Shown here in pieces: positions 17,368 to 25,141 of a DNA stretch of 42,474 nucleotides; within the stretch, counting starts at the first letter, position 1; the number at the start of each line of letters is the position of its first letter. Below the pieces are notes generated by a model. It was not told where the DNA came from. It made no database searches and saw nothing but the letters and a program-made list of their open reading frames with translations. Origin of the DNA: Thermovenabulum sp049723235 (GTDB lineage Bacteria; Bacillota; Thermosediminibacteria; Thermosediminibacterales; Thermosediminibacteraceae); assembly GCF_049723235.1 (NCBI RefSeq), contig NZ_JBNARB010000020.1, positions 1-42,474 on the forward strand, in the 5' to 3' direction. A program made the translations under genes and the position numbers.

Positions 17368-18352
17368 TAATATTCTTAATAATATTCTAATAAAAGTAGA
17401 GAATTTAAAAAAATGGTATCCTATAAAAGCGGGAATTCTACAAAGAACGGTAGGTTATGTTAAAGCTGTAGACGATGTAAGTTTCGAAATAAAAAAAGGT
17501 GAAACCTTAGGGCTCGTAGGCGAAAGCGGCTGCGGAAAAACTACAACTGCAAGATGTATGTTAAGATTGATAGAACCAACTTCGGGGAGAATATTATATA
17601 ATGATACAGATCTTATGCAGTTAAATAAAAATGAATTGAGAAAAATACGCCCCAAAATGCAGGTTATATTTCAGGACCCTTATAGTTCGCTTAATCCAAG
17701 GCTTACCGTAATGGATATAATAGGAGAGGCATTGGAATTTCATAATATTGCCAAAGGGAAAGAAATGGAAGAAAGGGTTAAAAGCTTACTTGAAATGGTA
17801 GGATTATCTTCAAATCACCTAAGAAGATATCCTCACGAATTTTCAGGCGGCCAACGCCAAAGAATAGGAATTGCAAGAGCGTTGGCAACTAACCCGGATT
17901 TAATTGTATGTGATGAGCCTGTATCAGCTCTTGATGTTTCTATACAAAGCCAAATTTTGAATTTATTAGATGAGTTAAAAGAAAGATTTAACGTTTCGTA
18001 TTTATTTATAGCTCATGGTCTTAATGTTGTAAAACACATTTCCGACAGGGTAGGAGTAATGTATTTAGGTAAATTAATTGAGCTCTCAGAAAGTGAAGAA
18101 ATTTATAAAAATCCATTGCATCCTTATACTCAGGCATTAATTTCAGCTATACCTATACCGGACCCCAAAGTAAGAAAGAAAAAGATATTATTGGAAGGCG
18201 ATATACCAAGCCCGATAAATCCGCCAAAAGGATGCCGTTTCAATACTCGTTGCAGGTTTGTAAAAGAAATATGTAAAGTCAAAGAACCCATATTAAAAGA
18301 AATTTTACCCAATCATTTTGCTGCTTGCCATCTTTACACAGAGCAAGAATAA
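17354..18352 (+). CDS. dppF: Dipeptide ABC transporter ATPase (DppF type)
   Basis: Second nucleotide-binding subunit. It has Walker A GESGCGKT, the signature FSGGQRQR, Walker B LIVCDEPVSALD, and the C-terminal GCRFNTRCRFVKEIC extension, which in related DppD/OppF subunits can hold an Fe-S cluster. The start is TTG at 17354 (or GTG at 17357) behind GGAGGTG. The H-loop reads AHGLN in place of the more usual SHDL, with the His kept. It ends convergent with the serine hydrolase gene. Confidence 0.94.
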   Translation: MVHDNNILNNILIKVENLKKWYPIKAGILQRTVGYVKAVDDVSFEIKKGETLGLVGESGCGKTTTARCMLRLIEPTSGRILYNDTDLMQLNKNELRKIRPKMQVIFQDPYSSLNPRLTVMDIIGEALEFHNIAKGKEMEERVKSLLEMVGLSSNHLRRYPHEFSGGQRQRIGIARALATNPDLIVCDEPVSALDVSIQSQILNLLDELKERFNVSYLFIAHGLNVVKHISDRVGVMYLGKLIELSESEEIYKNPLHPYTQALISAIPIPDPKVRKKKILLEGDIPSPINPPKGCRFNTRCRFVKEICKVKEPILKEILPNHFAACHLYTEQE

Positions 18353-18360
18353 ACAAAAAA

Positions 18361-18382
18361 AGAGGAAGGATACTACTTCTTC
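18361..18382 (-). terminator. Terminator of the serine hydrolase gene, stop codon in the loop
   Basis: On the minus strand GAAGAAG (18382-18376) pairs with CTTCCTC (18368-18362) with one G-U pair and is followed by seven T. The TAG stop (18375-18373) lies in the loop, so terminator and gene end overlap. Confidence 0.7.
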
Positions 18383-19140
18383 ATAAAATAATCATAAATA
18401 TTTTTTGAAACCTCTCCAATAGTTTTTCTTGCTAAATTATTACTTTCAGCATTATATGTCAGCATAGAAAAAATATAATCATTCTTATTCAAAAATACAA
18501 TGCCAACATCGTGATCAATTCCTTCTAATTCACCGGTTTTATGTGCAATTTCTACCGTATCGGGTATAAAAAGCCTCATCATAGAGTTGTCTAATTGGGC
18601 TTTAAGAATAGTTAGCATCAGATTCGAATACTTTATATCGATTAAAATACCTCTGTACATCATTTCTAATAGAATAGAAATATCTTTTGCAGTAGTATAA
18701 TTTTCCAAGCCATTTTTTCTCGCTTCATAATCCATCATTTTTCTTTGCAATACAGTATTTTGCAATCCAATACTCTTTATAAATGTATTAACATTATCCA
18801 TACCTACCATATCAATTAAAATGTTAGTAGCAGTATTATCGCTTTGTATAATCATTAATGTAATTAAATCTTTTAATGTAAAAAGATCAGTATCCAATAA
18901 GGAAAGGATACTAAAGGGCACTTTATCTTTTTGTTTAATTTTAATTTTTTCTTCAAGTTTCAATATCTTTTCGTTTACTTGTTTAAAAATTACAACCATT
19001 ATAGGGATTTTTATAAGGCTTGCGCTGGGAATCACTTTATTTTCATCATAACATATAACTTCTCCGGTAAACAGGTTTTTAACAAATAGGCTATATTTTA
19101 TTTTGGTAATATCGATTTTATGAAGTATAGAAACAGACAT
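18373..19140 (-). CDS. Class A beta-lactamase-like serine hydrolase without signal peptide
   Basis: The 255-aa protein carries all class A beta-lactamase motifs: SLIK (Ser41, Lys44), SDN (100-102), an omega-loop Glu139 with Asn143 (E-x3-N), and KTG (201-203). No signal peptide or membrane anchor is visible; the N terminus is MSVSILHKIDITKIK. It could be a beta-lactamase, a peptidoglycan or peptide hydrolase, or an esterase. The ATG follows AAGGAGTG. It is convergent with the murein-peptide importer, and its promoter region contains a palindrome. Confidence 0.8.
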   Translation of the reverse strand: MSVSILHKIDITKIKYSLFVKNLFTGEVICYDENKVIPSASLIKIPIMVVIFKQVNEKILKLEEKIKIKQKDKVPFSILSLLDTDLFTLKDLITLMIIQSDNTATNILIDMVGMDNVNTFIKSIGLQNTVLQRKMMDYEARKNGLENYTTAKDISILLEMMYRGILIDIKYSNLMLTILKAQLDNSMMRLFIPDTVEIAHKTGELEGIDHDVGIVFLNKNDYIFSMLTYNAESNNLARKTIGEVSKNIYDYFMKK

Positions 19141-19552
19141 TAAAAAAACACTCCTTTTTTAAAAGTTAAAATAAAATACCTTCATTTTTTAATTTTAAAT
19201 TATTTCTTACTCAAAAAATATAATATTTTTATCTATTTTATCATTCGTTTTTCGAAAAACCTAGTTAAAAACTAAAAATTTTTAATATACATTTTTAAAT
19301 CAATATCAGTCAAATATCTTCTTAAAAAGCCTCGAAAATATTATTTTGTAAACATAATGTATATTATCGGACGTTTTTTTTTATAAAATATCACCCCTCC
19401 CTCTCTCCCTTCTGGTTTTATATCCTATATTCTTTGTCAACTTTTCGAACACCAGTTTAAAAAAAATAAAAACAATGTTATAATTAATCAGATAGAATTT
19501 TTATTATTTACGATTATAATTATACTTATTTTTATCGATTGGAGTGATATTT
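19141..19552. other. Non-coding region between the divergent serine hydrolase and lexA genes
   Basis: This 412-bp AT-rich gap holds the minus-strand promoter of the serine hydrolase (extended -10 TGATAAAAT, 19243-19235), a 14-bp palindrome GTTTTTCGAAAAAC (19247-19260) just upstream of that -10, a pyrimidine-only tract (about 19392-19413), and the lexA promoter with its SOS box. No gene or RNA was recognised in the rest. Confidence 0.6.
19446..19484 (+). promoter_or_regulatory. lexA promoter with LexA (SOS) box
   Basis: CGAACACCAGTTTA (19446-19459) fits the Gram-positive LexA box CGAAC-N4-GTTYG with a degenerate right end. It overlaps a -35 TTTAAA (19456-19461), which is 17 bp from a perfect extended -10 TGTTATAAT (19476-19484). 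The position predicts autorepression by LexA. Confidence 0.75.
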
Positions 19553-20158
19553 TTGCAGAAAGATTTAACACCCCGTCAGAAACAAATTCTCGAATATATT
19601 TACGACTTTGTTAGAACTAAAGGTTACCCTCCTTCTGTCAGAGAAATATGTGCGGCTACTAATTTACGTTCTACAGCTACCGTTCACGGTTATCTTGTTC
19701 AATTAGAAAAAAAAGGCTACCTTTCAAGAGACCCTCAGAAACCAAGAGCTATTGATGTAATCGATAAAAAGGCATTAAACAATCAAGTTGTAGATGTACC
19801 CTTGATTGGCAAAGTTACGGCAGGTCAACCTATTCTAGCAGAAGAAAATATAGAAGAAATATATTCCCTCTCAAAAGAACTTCTTCATGATTCTAATGTA
19901 TTCATGCTTAAAGTTCAAGGAGATAGCATGATTGAAGCAGGTATAATGAATGGAGACTACGTATTTGTTAAAGTTACAAATACAGCAGAAAATGGTGATA
20001 TAGTAGTTGCATTAATAGAGGACAAAGCAACAGTAAAAAGATTTTATAAAGAAGACAATTTTATAAGGTTGCAACCGGAGAATCCATATATGCAACCTAT
20101 TATTGTTAAAGATGTAAAGATTTTGGGTAAAGTTATTGGTCTATTTAGAAAATATTAA
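19553..20158 (+). CDS. lexA: LexA repressor
   Basis: SOS repressor that cleaves itself when RecA is activated. The 201-aa protein has the N-terminal winged helix (TPRQKQILEYI, YPPSVREI, STATVHGYL), the Ala90-Gly91 cleavage site (VTAGQP), and the Ser125 (GDSM) and Lys162 (ATVKR) dyad. The TTG at 19553 is chosen because GGAGTG (19541-19546) is six bases upstream; a GTG at 19544 lies inside that site. It ends 14 bp from the convergent YnbB-type gene with no terminator between. Confidence 0.96.
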   Translation: MQKDLTPRQKQILEYIYDFVRTKGYPPSVREICAATNLRSTATVHGYLVQLEKKGYLSRDPQKPRAIDVIDKKALNNQVVDVPLIGKVTAGQPILAEENIEEIYSLSKELLHDSNVFMLKVQGDSMIEAGIMNGDYVFVKVTNTAENGDIVVALIEDKATVKRFYKEDNFIRLQPENPYMQPIIVKDVKILGKVIGLFRKY

Positions 20159-20172
20159 AATAACATAGAGGT

Positions 20173-21459
20173 TTATGGAAATTCAATAAGATTTTTTTCA
20201 TTTAAATTTTGTAATGCACATAATATGCCTAATTTAATATGATAAAAGCTTGTCCCTCCTTGTACATATACAACATAGGGTTCTCTAATCGGAGCATCGG
20301 CACTTAATTCGATTGAAGCCCCCTGTACAAAGCTACCTCCTGCCATTATGACCTGGTGATTATATCCCGGCATATCCCATGGTTCTGGCGTTACATGTGA
20401 ATCCACAGGTCCAACCTTTTGTAGACCTTTACAAAACTCAATCAATGTTTCTTTGTTTTTTAACAATATAGCGGTTACAATATCGCTTCTTTTTTCTTCT
20501 TTTTTTGGAAACACTTCAAATCCCAATTTTTCAAATAAACATGAAATAAAGAGTGCGCCTTTTTTTGCCTCACTTACCACTTTAGGAGCATAAAAAAGAC
20601 CCTGGATAATTAATCGATTGGGCAAAATTGATGGGCCACAATTTTTCCCTATCCCCGGTGCAAAGAGCTTATAAGAACATAATTCAACTAAATTCTTTTT
20701 TCCCGTAATATATCCACCTGTAGGTGTAATACCCCCTCCAGGATTTTTTATTAATGAACCCGCACACAAATCAGCGCCGACTTCCGTAGGTTCAATTTCT
20801 TCAACAAATTCTCCGTAACAATTATCTACCAAGCATATAATTTTTTCATTTATGTTTTTTATAAATTTAATAATCTTTCCTATCTCAAGAACAGATAGCG
20901 AGGGTCTCAAGCTGTATCCTCTACTTCTTTGGATTAAAACCATTTTAGTGTTTTTATTAATATTCTTTTTTATTGATTCAAAATCGATTTCCCCATTTCT
21001 AAAATCTATTTTTTTAAACTTTATATTGAAATCCTTTAAAGATCCATTATTTTCTCCTTCTATAACATCTTTTAAAGTATCGTAAGGTTCACCGGTTACG
21101 GATATAAGTTCATCTCCAGGCCTTAAAATCCCAAAAAGACATATAGTTAATGCATGGGTTCCTGAAATTATTTGAGGTCTTACCAATGCATCTTCAGAAC
21201 GAAATACACTTTTATAGATCTTTTCTACCATTTCCCTTCCCAAGTCATTATATCCATATCCGGTTGATTCTACCAAGCAATAATCGGATAGCTCATTTTT
21301 TACCATTGCATTAATAACCTTATATTGATTATATTCCTCCGTTCTATCAATTTCCAAAAAACTTTCCTTCAATTCCTCAATTACTTCCTGAGAAATTTTA
21401 ATTATTTTTTCATCTATATTAAAATGCTCTTTAATAAACTCTATGGGTTCGTTGTGCAA
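20173..21459 (-). CDS. ynbB: YnbB-type PLP enzyme (methionine gamma-lyase-like family)
   Basis: A 428-aa fold-type I pyridoxal phosphate protein of the family often annotated methionine gamma-lyase or, historically, aluminum resistance protein. Visible are the cofactor Asp212 in LVDNCYGEF and the Schiff-base Lys238 in AGSLIKNPGGG. Its real substrate is not established. In many Firmicutes ynbB lies near lexA or glnR, and here it abuts lexA tail to tail. It is the last gene of a minus-strand operon, 6 nt after the 77-aa gene. Confidence 0.88.
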   Translation of the reverse strand: MHNEPIEFIKEHFNIDEKIIKISQEVIEELKESFLEIDRTEEYNQYKVINAMVKNELSDYCLVESTGYGYNDLGREMVEKIYKSVFRSEDALVRPQIISGTHALTICLFGILRPGDELISVTGEPYDTLKDVIEGENNGSLKDFNIKFKKIDFRNGEIDFESIKKNINKNTKMVLIQRSRGYSLRPSLSVLEIGKIIKFIKNINEKIICLVDNCYGEFVEEIEPTEVGADLCAGSLIKNPGGGITPTGGYITGKKNLVELCSYKLFAPGIGKNCGPSILPNRLIIQGLFYAPKVVSEAKKGALFISCLFEKLGFEVFPKKEEKRSDIVTAILLKNKETLIEFCKGLQKVGPVDSHVTPEPWDMPGYNHQVIMAGGSFVQGASIELSADAPIREPYVVYVQGGTSFYHIKLGILCALQNLNEKNLIEFP

Positions 21460-21465
21460 TTTTAT

Positions 21466-21699
21466 CTAAACCTCCTGATTTTTTTCTAACATTTTATCAC
21501 TCTCTATTAAGTCTTGCAACTTCGAATTACAAACAGGGCAATAGCCTTTATTCCATAATTCTTCCTTTAATTTAATCAAATATATTTTTTCAATTTCCAA
21601 TGAATTTTCTTTTTTGCCTAATTTTTTACCAATTATAAACCCTATTGAAAAAAAAGAGAAATAATAAATTAATGCTTTTAAAATATTATTAGCCACCAT
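21466..21699 (-). CDS. Small membrane protein with CxxC motif, unknown function
   Basis: I do not recognise this 77-aa protein. It has one N-terminal membrane segment (about 8-24, ending GKKLGKK), an acidic/basic helix likely to be a short coiled coil (30-50), and a single CPVC (54-57), which could bind metal as a dimer. It is 12 nt downstream of the UbiA-like gene and 6 nt upstream of ynbB, so it is probably translated as part of the operon. Confidence 0.65.
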   Translation of the reverse strand: MVANNILKALIYYFSFFSIGFIIGKKLGKKENSLEIEKIYLIKLKEELWNKGYCPVCNSKLQDLIESDKMLEKNQEV

Positions 21700-21711
21700 T
21701 ATATATATCCC

Positions 21712-22320
21712 CTACCCTTCTTTATTACTTATAAAGTCATTATTACTAAAATCATAATTCCGGACAAAAAATAAAATAATACTTAAACAAATATATGAAA
21801 AAAATGTTTTCAAATAATCTAAATATAAAGATATTAACACACATAATATAAAAACCATTAAACACTCTGCTTTGCCTATTTTCCATGCAAATCCCTTCTT
21901 AAACGGTTTATCTTTTTCATAATCTATATAATCATCCAATAGTTGAACACTGGCTATTAAAAATATAGATGAAGACATCTCTTTTACCCCAAACATAAAA
22001 ATTCCAATAAGTAAAACCACAATTATTTCAGCACGAAAAGTTATACCTAAATTCGATTTTTCATCAACGTTGTAAAGCATTCCTGTGATATACGAAGACA
22101 TAAAAATGCTTATACTGTAGTTAAAGTCAGCTATAACGGCTATGGCAAATAATAAAAGCGAATAAGGTAATATCCCCTTTTTCAATAAATGCGATAAATT
22201 TTTACTATTTGTCAAATTATCTTTATCTTCATCCAAATAGTCATCCATAAGTTTTATAACGATACCTATAAAAAGTAATGATAAAAATTTTTTAAGTAAA
22301 TTAAATAGAGCTAATAACAA
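21712..22320 (-). CDS. UbiA-like membrane protein with two DDxxDxxxD motifs
   Basis: A 202-aa membrane protein with about six hydrophobic segments. It carries two acidic motifs 103 residues apart: DDYLDEDKD (26-34) and DDYIDYEKD (129-137). Both have the DDxxDxxxD layout that binds Mg-pyrophosphate in UbiA prenyltransferases, but the protein is shorter than the usual 280-300 aa and lacks an obvious full UbiA core. It may be a reduced UbiA relative or an unrelated family. It overlaps the GTPase gene by 20 nt. Confidence 0.65.
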   Translation of the reverse strand: MLLALFNLLKKFLSLLFIGIVIKLMDDYLDEDKDNLTNSKNLSHLLKKGILPYSLLLFAIAVIADFNYSISIFMSSYITGMLYNVDEKSNLGITFRAEIIVVLLIGIFMFGVKEMSSSIFLIASVQLLDDYIDYEKDKPFKKGFAWKIGKAECLMVFILCVLISLYLDYLKTFFSYICLSIILFFVRNYDFSNNDFISNKEG

Positions 22321-22906
22321 AAGATTTCACCTCTTTAAAACCTTTTTTGTATTTCGCAGAAATAGGTATTACCAAATTACCCCTGAATAAAATTCTTATT
22401 TTTTCGAAATTTTCTTTACCTTCCGGTAAATCTATTTTATTCGCTAAAATACAATATCCCTTTTTTATTTCAGCAAATTTCGCTATTGTAAAATCAATGT
22501 CACTTAGAGAATTAGGTAAATTTTTATCAATAGCCGAAGAATCAATAATATGTAATATAATATCCGTTTGCTGTATTAACTGCAATGTATAAGCAATACC
22601 CTTTCTGATATCCTTTTCAGGATGAATGTTATCTATAAATCCAACTGTATCAATAAATTTTACAGTTTTTTTTCCCTTATTTAATGGAACGTTTATAATA
22701 ATGGAATATATTTGTCTTGTCTTATGAATATTATTATCTACCAACTCCTCAAGTGCTTTTTTTATGGAATACCTCTTTATCATTTTTAAACCATCAAGAG
22801 AACTTACTTCAAATTCCAATTCTTTTATTCCCAAAAATTCCGCAAAGTTAATTAAAAAGAGGGTTTTTCCCACATTGGGTTTTCCTATTATCGTTAGTTG
22901 TTTCAA
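22301..22906 (-). CDS. Small Era/Der-like GTPase
   Basis: A 201-aa stand-alone G domain: G1 GKPNVGKT (8-15), possible G2 Thr63, G3 DTVG (86-89), G4 NKID (156-159), G5 SAK (183-185). It has no KH, second G, or membrane domain, so it is neither Era nor Der itself; specificity is unknown. The start is TTG at 22906 behind AAGGGGGG; the longer in-frame start at 22975 has no site. It is the first gene of a four-gene operon ending with ynbB. Confidence 0.8.
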   Translation of the reverse strand: MKQLTIIGKPNVGKTLFLINFAEFLGIKELEFEVSSLDGLKMIKRYSIKKALEELVDNNIHKTRQIYSIIINVPLNKGKKTVKFIDTVGFIDNIHPEKDIRKGIAYTLQLIQQTDIILHIIDSSAIDKNLPNSLSDIDFTIAKFAEIKKGYCILANKIDLPEGKENFEKIRILFRGNLVIPISAKYKKGFKEVKSFVISSI

Positions 22907-22984
22907 AATATCCCCCCTTTCAACAACCAATGTATTTTTATATATTCTTATTCTTATATGTCTTTTTAAATTCATATTAAAAAT

Positions 22985-23022
22985 AGAAAATAAAAAAAGC
23001 GCGGTTATTCATTACCTCGCTT
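22985..23022 (-). terminator. Terminator overlapping the end of the Rrf2 gene
   Basis: On the minus strand AAGCG (23022-23018) pairs with CGCTT (23001-22997), continued by GGT/ACC after one mismatch, followed by a T-rich run. The TAA stop of the Rrf2 gene (23007-23005) lies inside the hairpin. It separates Rrf2 from the GTPase operon. Confidence 0.75.
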
Positions 23023-23427
23023 ATAATTTTCACATAAGTCTTTTAGTGTTATTGATTGAGCTGTATTTAAAATATTATCGTTTATTTTTTTCCATACGTT
23101 TCTTGTCACGCATCTATCTTTATTATCACAATAACTAATACCTTCATTTAAACAATCCACAAGAGTAATGGATCCTTCCAGAACAGATAAGATATCGGCT
23201 ACGGTTATTTCTTCGGGGTTTCTAGATAAAATATATCCTCCTTGAGACCCTCGAATGCTTTTTACCAGATTTGCATTTTTAAGTAATGTGATAATTTGCT
23301 CTAAATAATTTTCAGATATTTTTTCTTCTTCCGCAATTTTGCTCAAAGGCACCGCACCCTGATTATAATATAGTGCCAATTTAACCATTGCTCTTAGACC
23401 ATACCGAGATCTTGTTGATAACCTCAA
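23005..23427 (-). CDS. Rrf2/IscR-family transcriptional regulator
   Basis: A 140-aa winged-helix regulator with the family N terminus (MRLSTRSRYGLRAMVKLA), the wing SIRGSQGGYILSR (57-69), and three cysteines Cys92, Cys100, Cys106 that match the Fe-S ligand cysteines of IscR. It could sense Fe-S status or cysteine supply (CymR type lacks these Cys). The TTG start has GGGAGGT upstream. It is divergent from the sigma-54 activator and preceded by an inverted repeat that may be its own operator. No isc/suf genes adjoin it. Confidence 0.9.
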   Translation of the reverse strand: MRLSTRSRYGLRAMVKLALYYNQGAVPLSKIAEEEKISENYLEQIITLLKNANLVKSIRGSQGGYILSRNPEEITVADILSVLEGSITLVDCLNEGISYCDNKDRCVTRNVWKKINDNILNTAQSITLKDLCENYKRGNE

Positions 23428-23462
23428 AGAAATTACCTCCCGTCTTTTAAAAAAGGTATGTT

Positions 23463-23500
23463 AAAAAATACCTGATTTCCTATAGAAATAGTATTTTTTT
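23463..23500. promoter_or_regulatory. Inverted repeat upstream of the Rrf2 gene, candidate operator
   Basis: AAAAAATAC (23463-23471) mirrors GTATTTTTT (23491-23499), and inside it ATTTC (23475-23479) mirrors GAAAT (23485-23489). It lies about 36 bp upstream of the Rrf2 start, a position suited to autoregulation. Binding is inferred. Confidence 0.45.
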
Positions 23501-23656
23501 ATTTTAAATTTACCACATGTTTTTAGAATTAGTCAATTTTAATGTCAATTCTATAATCAGTATTATTTATTTACAATTAGTATTGTTTATATTAAAATAG
23601 TTTAAAATTAAAAAAATTTATTATACTGTCTTATTGTTCACCTTAGGAGGGTAATC

Positions 23657-25081
23657 ATGGATTACAAAAATTTACTGGAAGTAATTTTAACCAATCTCGA
23701 TGAAGGAATTATAGTAGTAGATAAAAATGCTAACGTTACCTTTTTTAATGAACCTGCTACGGAAATAGCCGGTCTTGACCCCGGTAAAGCCCTCGGCAAG
23801 AATATATTAGAACTTTTCCCTGATCTTACAGAAAAGACCAGTACTTTTTATAATGTATTAAAAAATAAAAGGCCTTTAATTGATTATGTACAAACTTATA
23901 CAAATATAAAAGGCAAAAAGGTTACAATAGTAACTTCCACAATGCCAATCATACAAAATGGCGAACTTATAGGTGCGGTGGAAATATACAGAGATATAAC
24001 AAATTTAAAAGATTTAGCCGAAAAGATTGTTTCACTCCAAAAAGAGTTATATTATAAATCTAAAAACCCTGAAAAATATAACGGCAACGGAACTATTTAT
24101 ACTTTTGAAGATATTATCGGAAAAAGTAAGATAATCGAGGAGTTAAAAAATAAAGCATACAAGGTTGCAAATAGCGATTCTCCCATTTTCATTTATGGCG
24201 AAACGGGTGTGGGGAAGGAACTTTTTGTTCAAGCTATTCACAATGCAAATATTAAACGTTGTAAAAAACCCTTTATTGCACAAAATTGCGCTGCTATACC
24301 GAGAACTCTATTGGAAAGTATTTTATTCGGTATTTCAGCAGGTAGCTTTACAGGAGCCAAAGAAAAAGCAGGATTATTCGAATTAGCTAATGAAGGTACA
24401 TTATACTTAGACGAAATAAATTCAATGGATTTAGAACTTCAAGCTAAACTTTTAAGAGTTCTTCAGGATGGTTTTATAAGAAGAGTTGGTGGAGAAAAGG
24501 CTTTCAAAGTAGATGTAAGAATTACAGCATCATCCAATGAAGATCCCAAAATGCTAATTGAAAAAGGTTTATTAAGACAGGATCTTTTCTATAGACTTCA
24601 TGTTATTTCTTTTTATATTCCCCCTTTAAGAGAAAGGAAAGAAGATATCCCTGTATTAATAGAGCACTTTCTAAACCATTTCAATAAAAAGTTAAATAAA
24701 AAAATAATAGGTATTAAAGAAGATGCTTTGACTTTGCTGGTAAACTATCAATGGCCCGGTAATGTGCGAGAGCTTAGATCGGTAATTGAAAATATTGCTA
24801 ATTTTACTGATAATAGTCTAATATCAACTGATGATATTCCGGATTATATTAAAAGTTTAGCCAATACGTTAAATTATCAAAAATATTATATGGAGGTTCC
24901 TGAAAATATACAATCTTTAAAAGAAATGGTGGAAACTTTCGAAAAAAATTTGATAATTTGTACATTGCAAAAAGTTAATGGTAACCTTTCAAAAGCTTCA
25001 AGAATACTTAAAATACCCAAGCAAACCCTGCACAATAAAATAAAAAAATATAATATAAAAAAGAAAATAGATTTTTCATAA
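23657..25081 (+). CDS. RocR-like sigma-54-dependent transcriptional activator (PAS, AAA+, HTH)
   Basis: A 474-aa enhancer-binding protein: PAS sensor (about 1-115), AAA+ domain (about 150-385) with Walker A GETGVGKE (181-188) and Walker B LYLDEI (249-254) followed by NSM as in RocR-type proteins, and a Fis-like HTH (about 440-470). The sigma-54 contact loop reads GSFTGA (229-234) in place of the usual GAFTGA. The PAS domain suggests it senses a small molecule. Its target is unknown; no sigma-54 promoter was found in front of the neighbouring genes. GGAGGG precedes the ATG. Confidence 0.9.
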   Translation: MDYKNLLEVILTNLDEGIIVVDKNANVTFFNEPATEIAGLDPGKALGKNILELFPDLTEKTSTFYNVLKNKRPLIDYVQTYTNIKGKKVTIVTSTMPIIQNGELIGAVEIYRDITNLKDLAEKIVSLQKELYYKSKNPEKYNGNGTIYTFEDIIGKSKIIEELKNKAYKVANSDSPIFIYGETGVGKELFVQAIHNANIKRCKKPFIAQNCAAIPRTLLESILFGISAGSFTGAKEKAGLFELANEGTLYLDEINSMDLELQAKLLRVLQDGFIRRVGGEKAFKVDVRITASSNEDPKMLIEKGLLRQDLFYRLHVISFYIPPLRERKEDIPVLIEHFLNHFNKKLNKKIIGIKEDALTLLVNYQWPGNVRELRSVIENIANFTDNSLISTDDIPDYIKSLANTLNYQKYYMEVPENIQSLKEMVETFEKNLIICTLQKVNGNLSKASRILKIPKQTLHNKIKKYNIKKKIDFS

Positions 25082-25088
25082 CTTTTTT

Positions 25089-25122
25089 ATAAAAAATCCG
25101 GGGTAATCCCCGGATTTTTTAT
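25089..25122. terminator. Bidirectional terminator
   Basis: AAAAAATCCGGGG (25091-25103) and CCCCGGATTTTTT (25108-25120) form a 13-bp stem with loop TAAT and A/T tails on both sides. It serves the sigma-54 activator (ending 25081) and the convergent OppA-type gene (ending 25142). Confidence 0.92.
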
Positions 25123-25141
25123 ACTTATTTATTTTTTATCC

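Noticed and set aside
19392..19413. Pyrimidine-only tract upstream of lexA.
   Set aside because: Purine-rich on the other strand but with no start codon or gene after it; no function can be supported.
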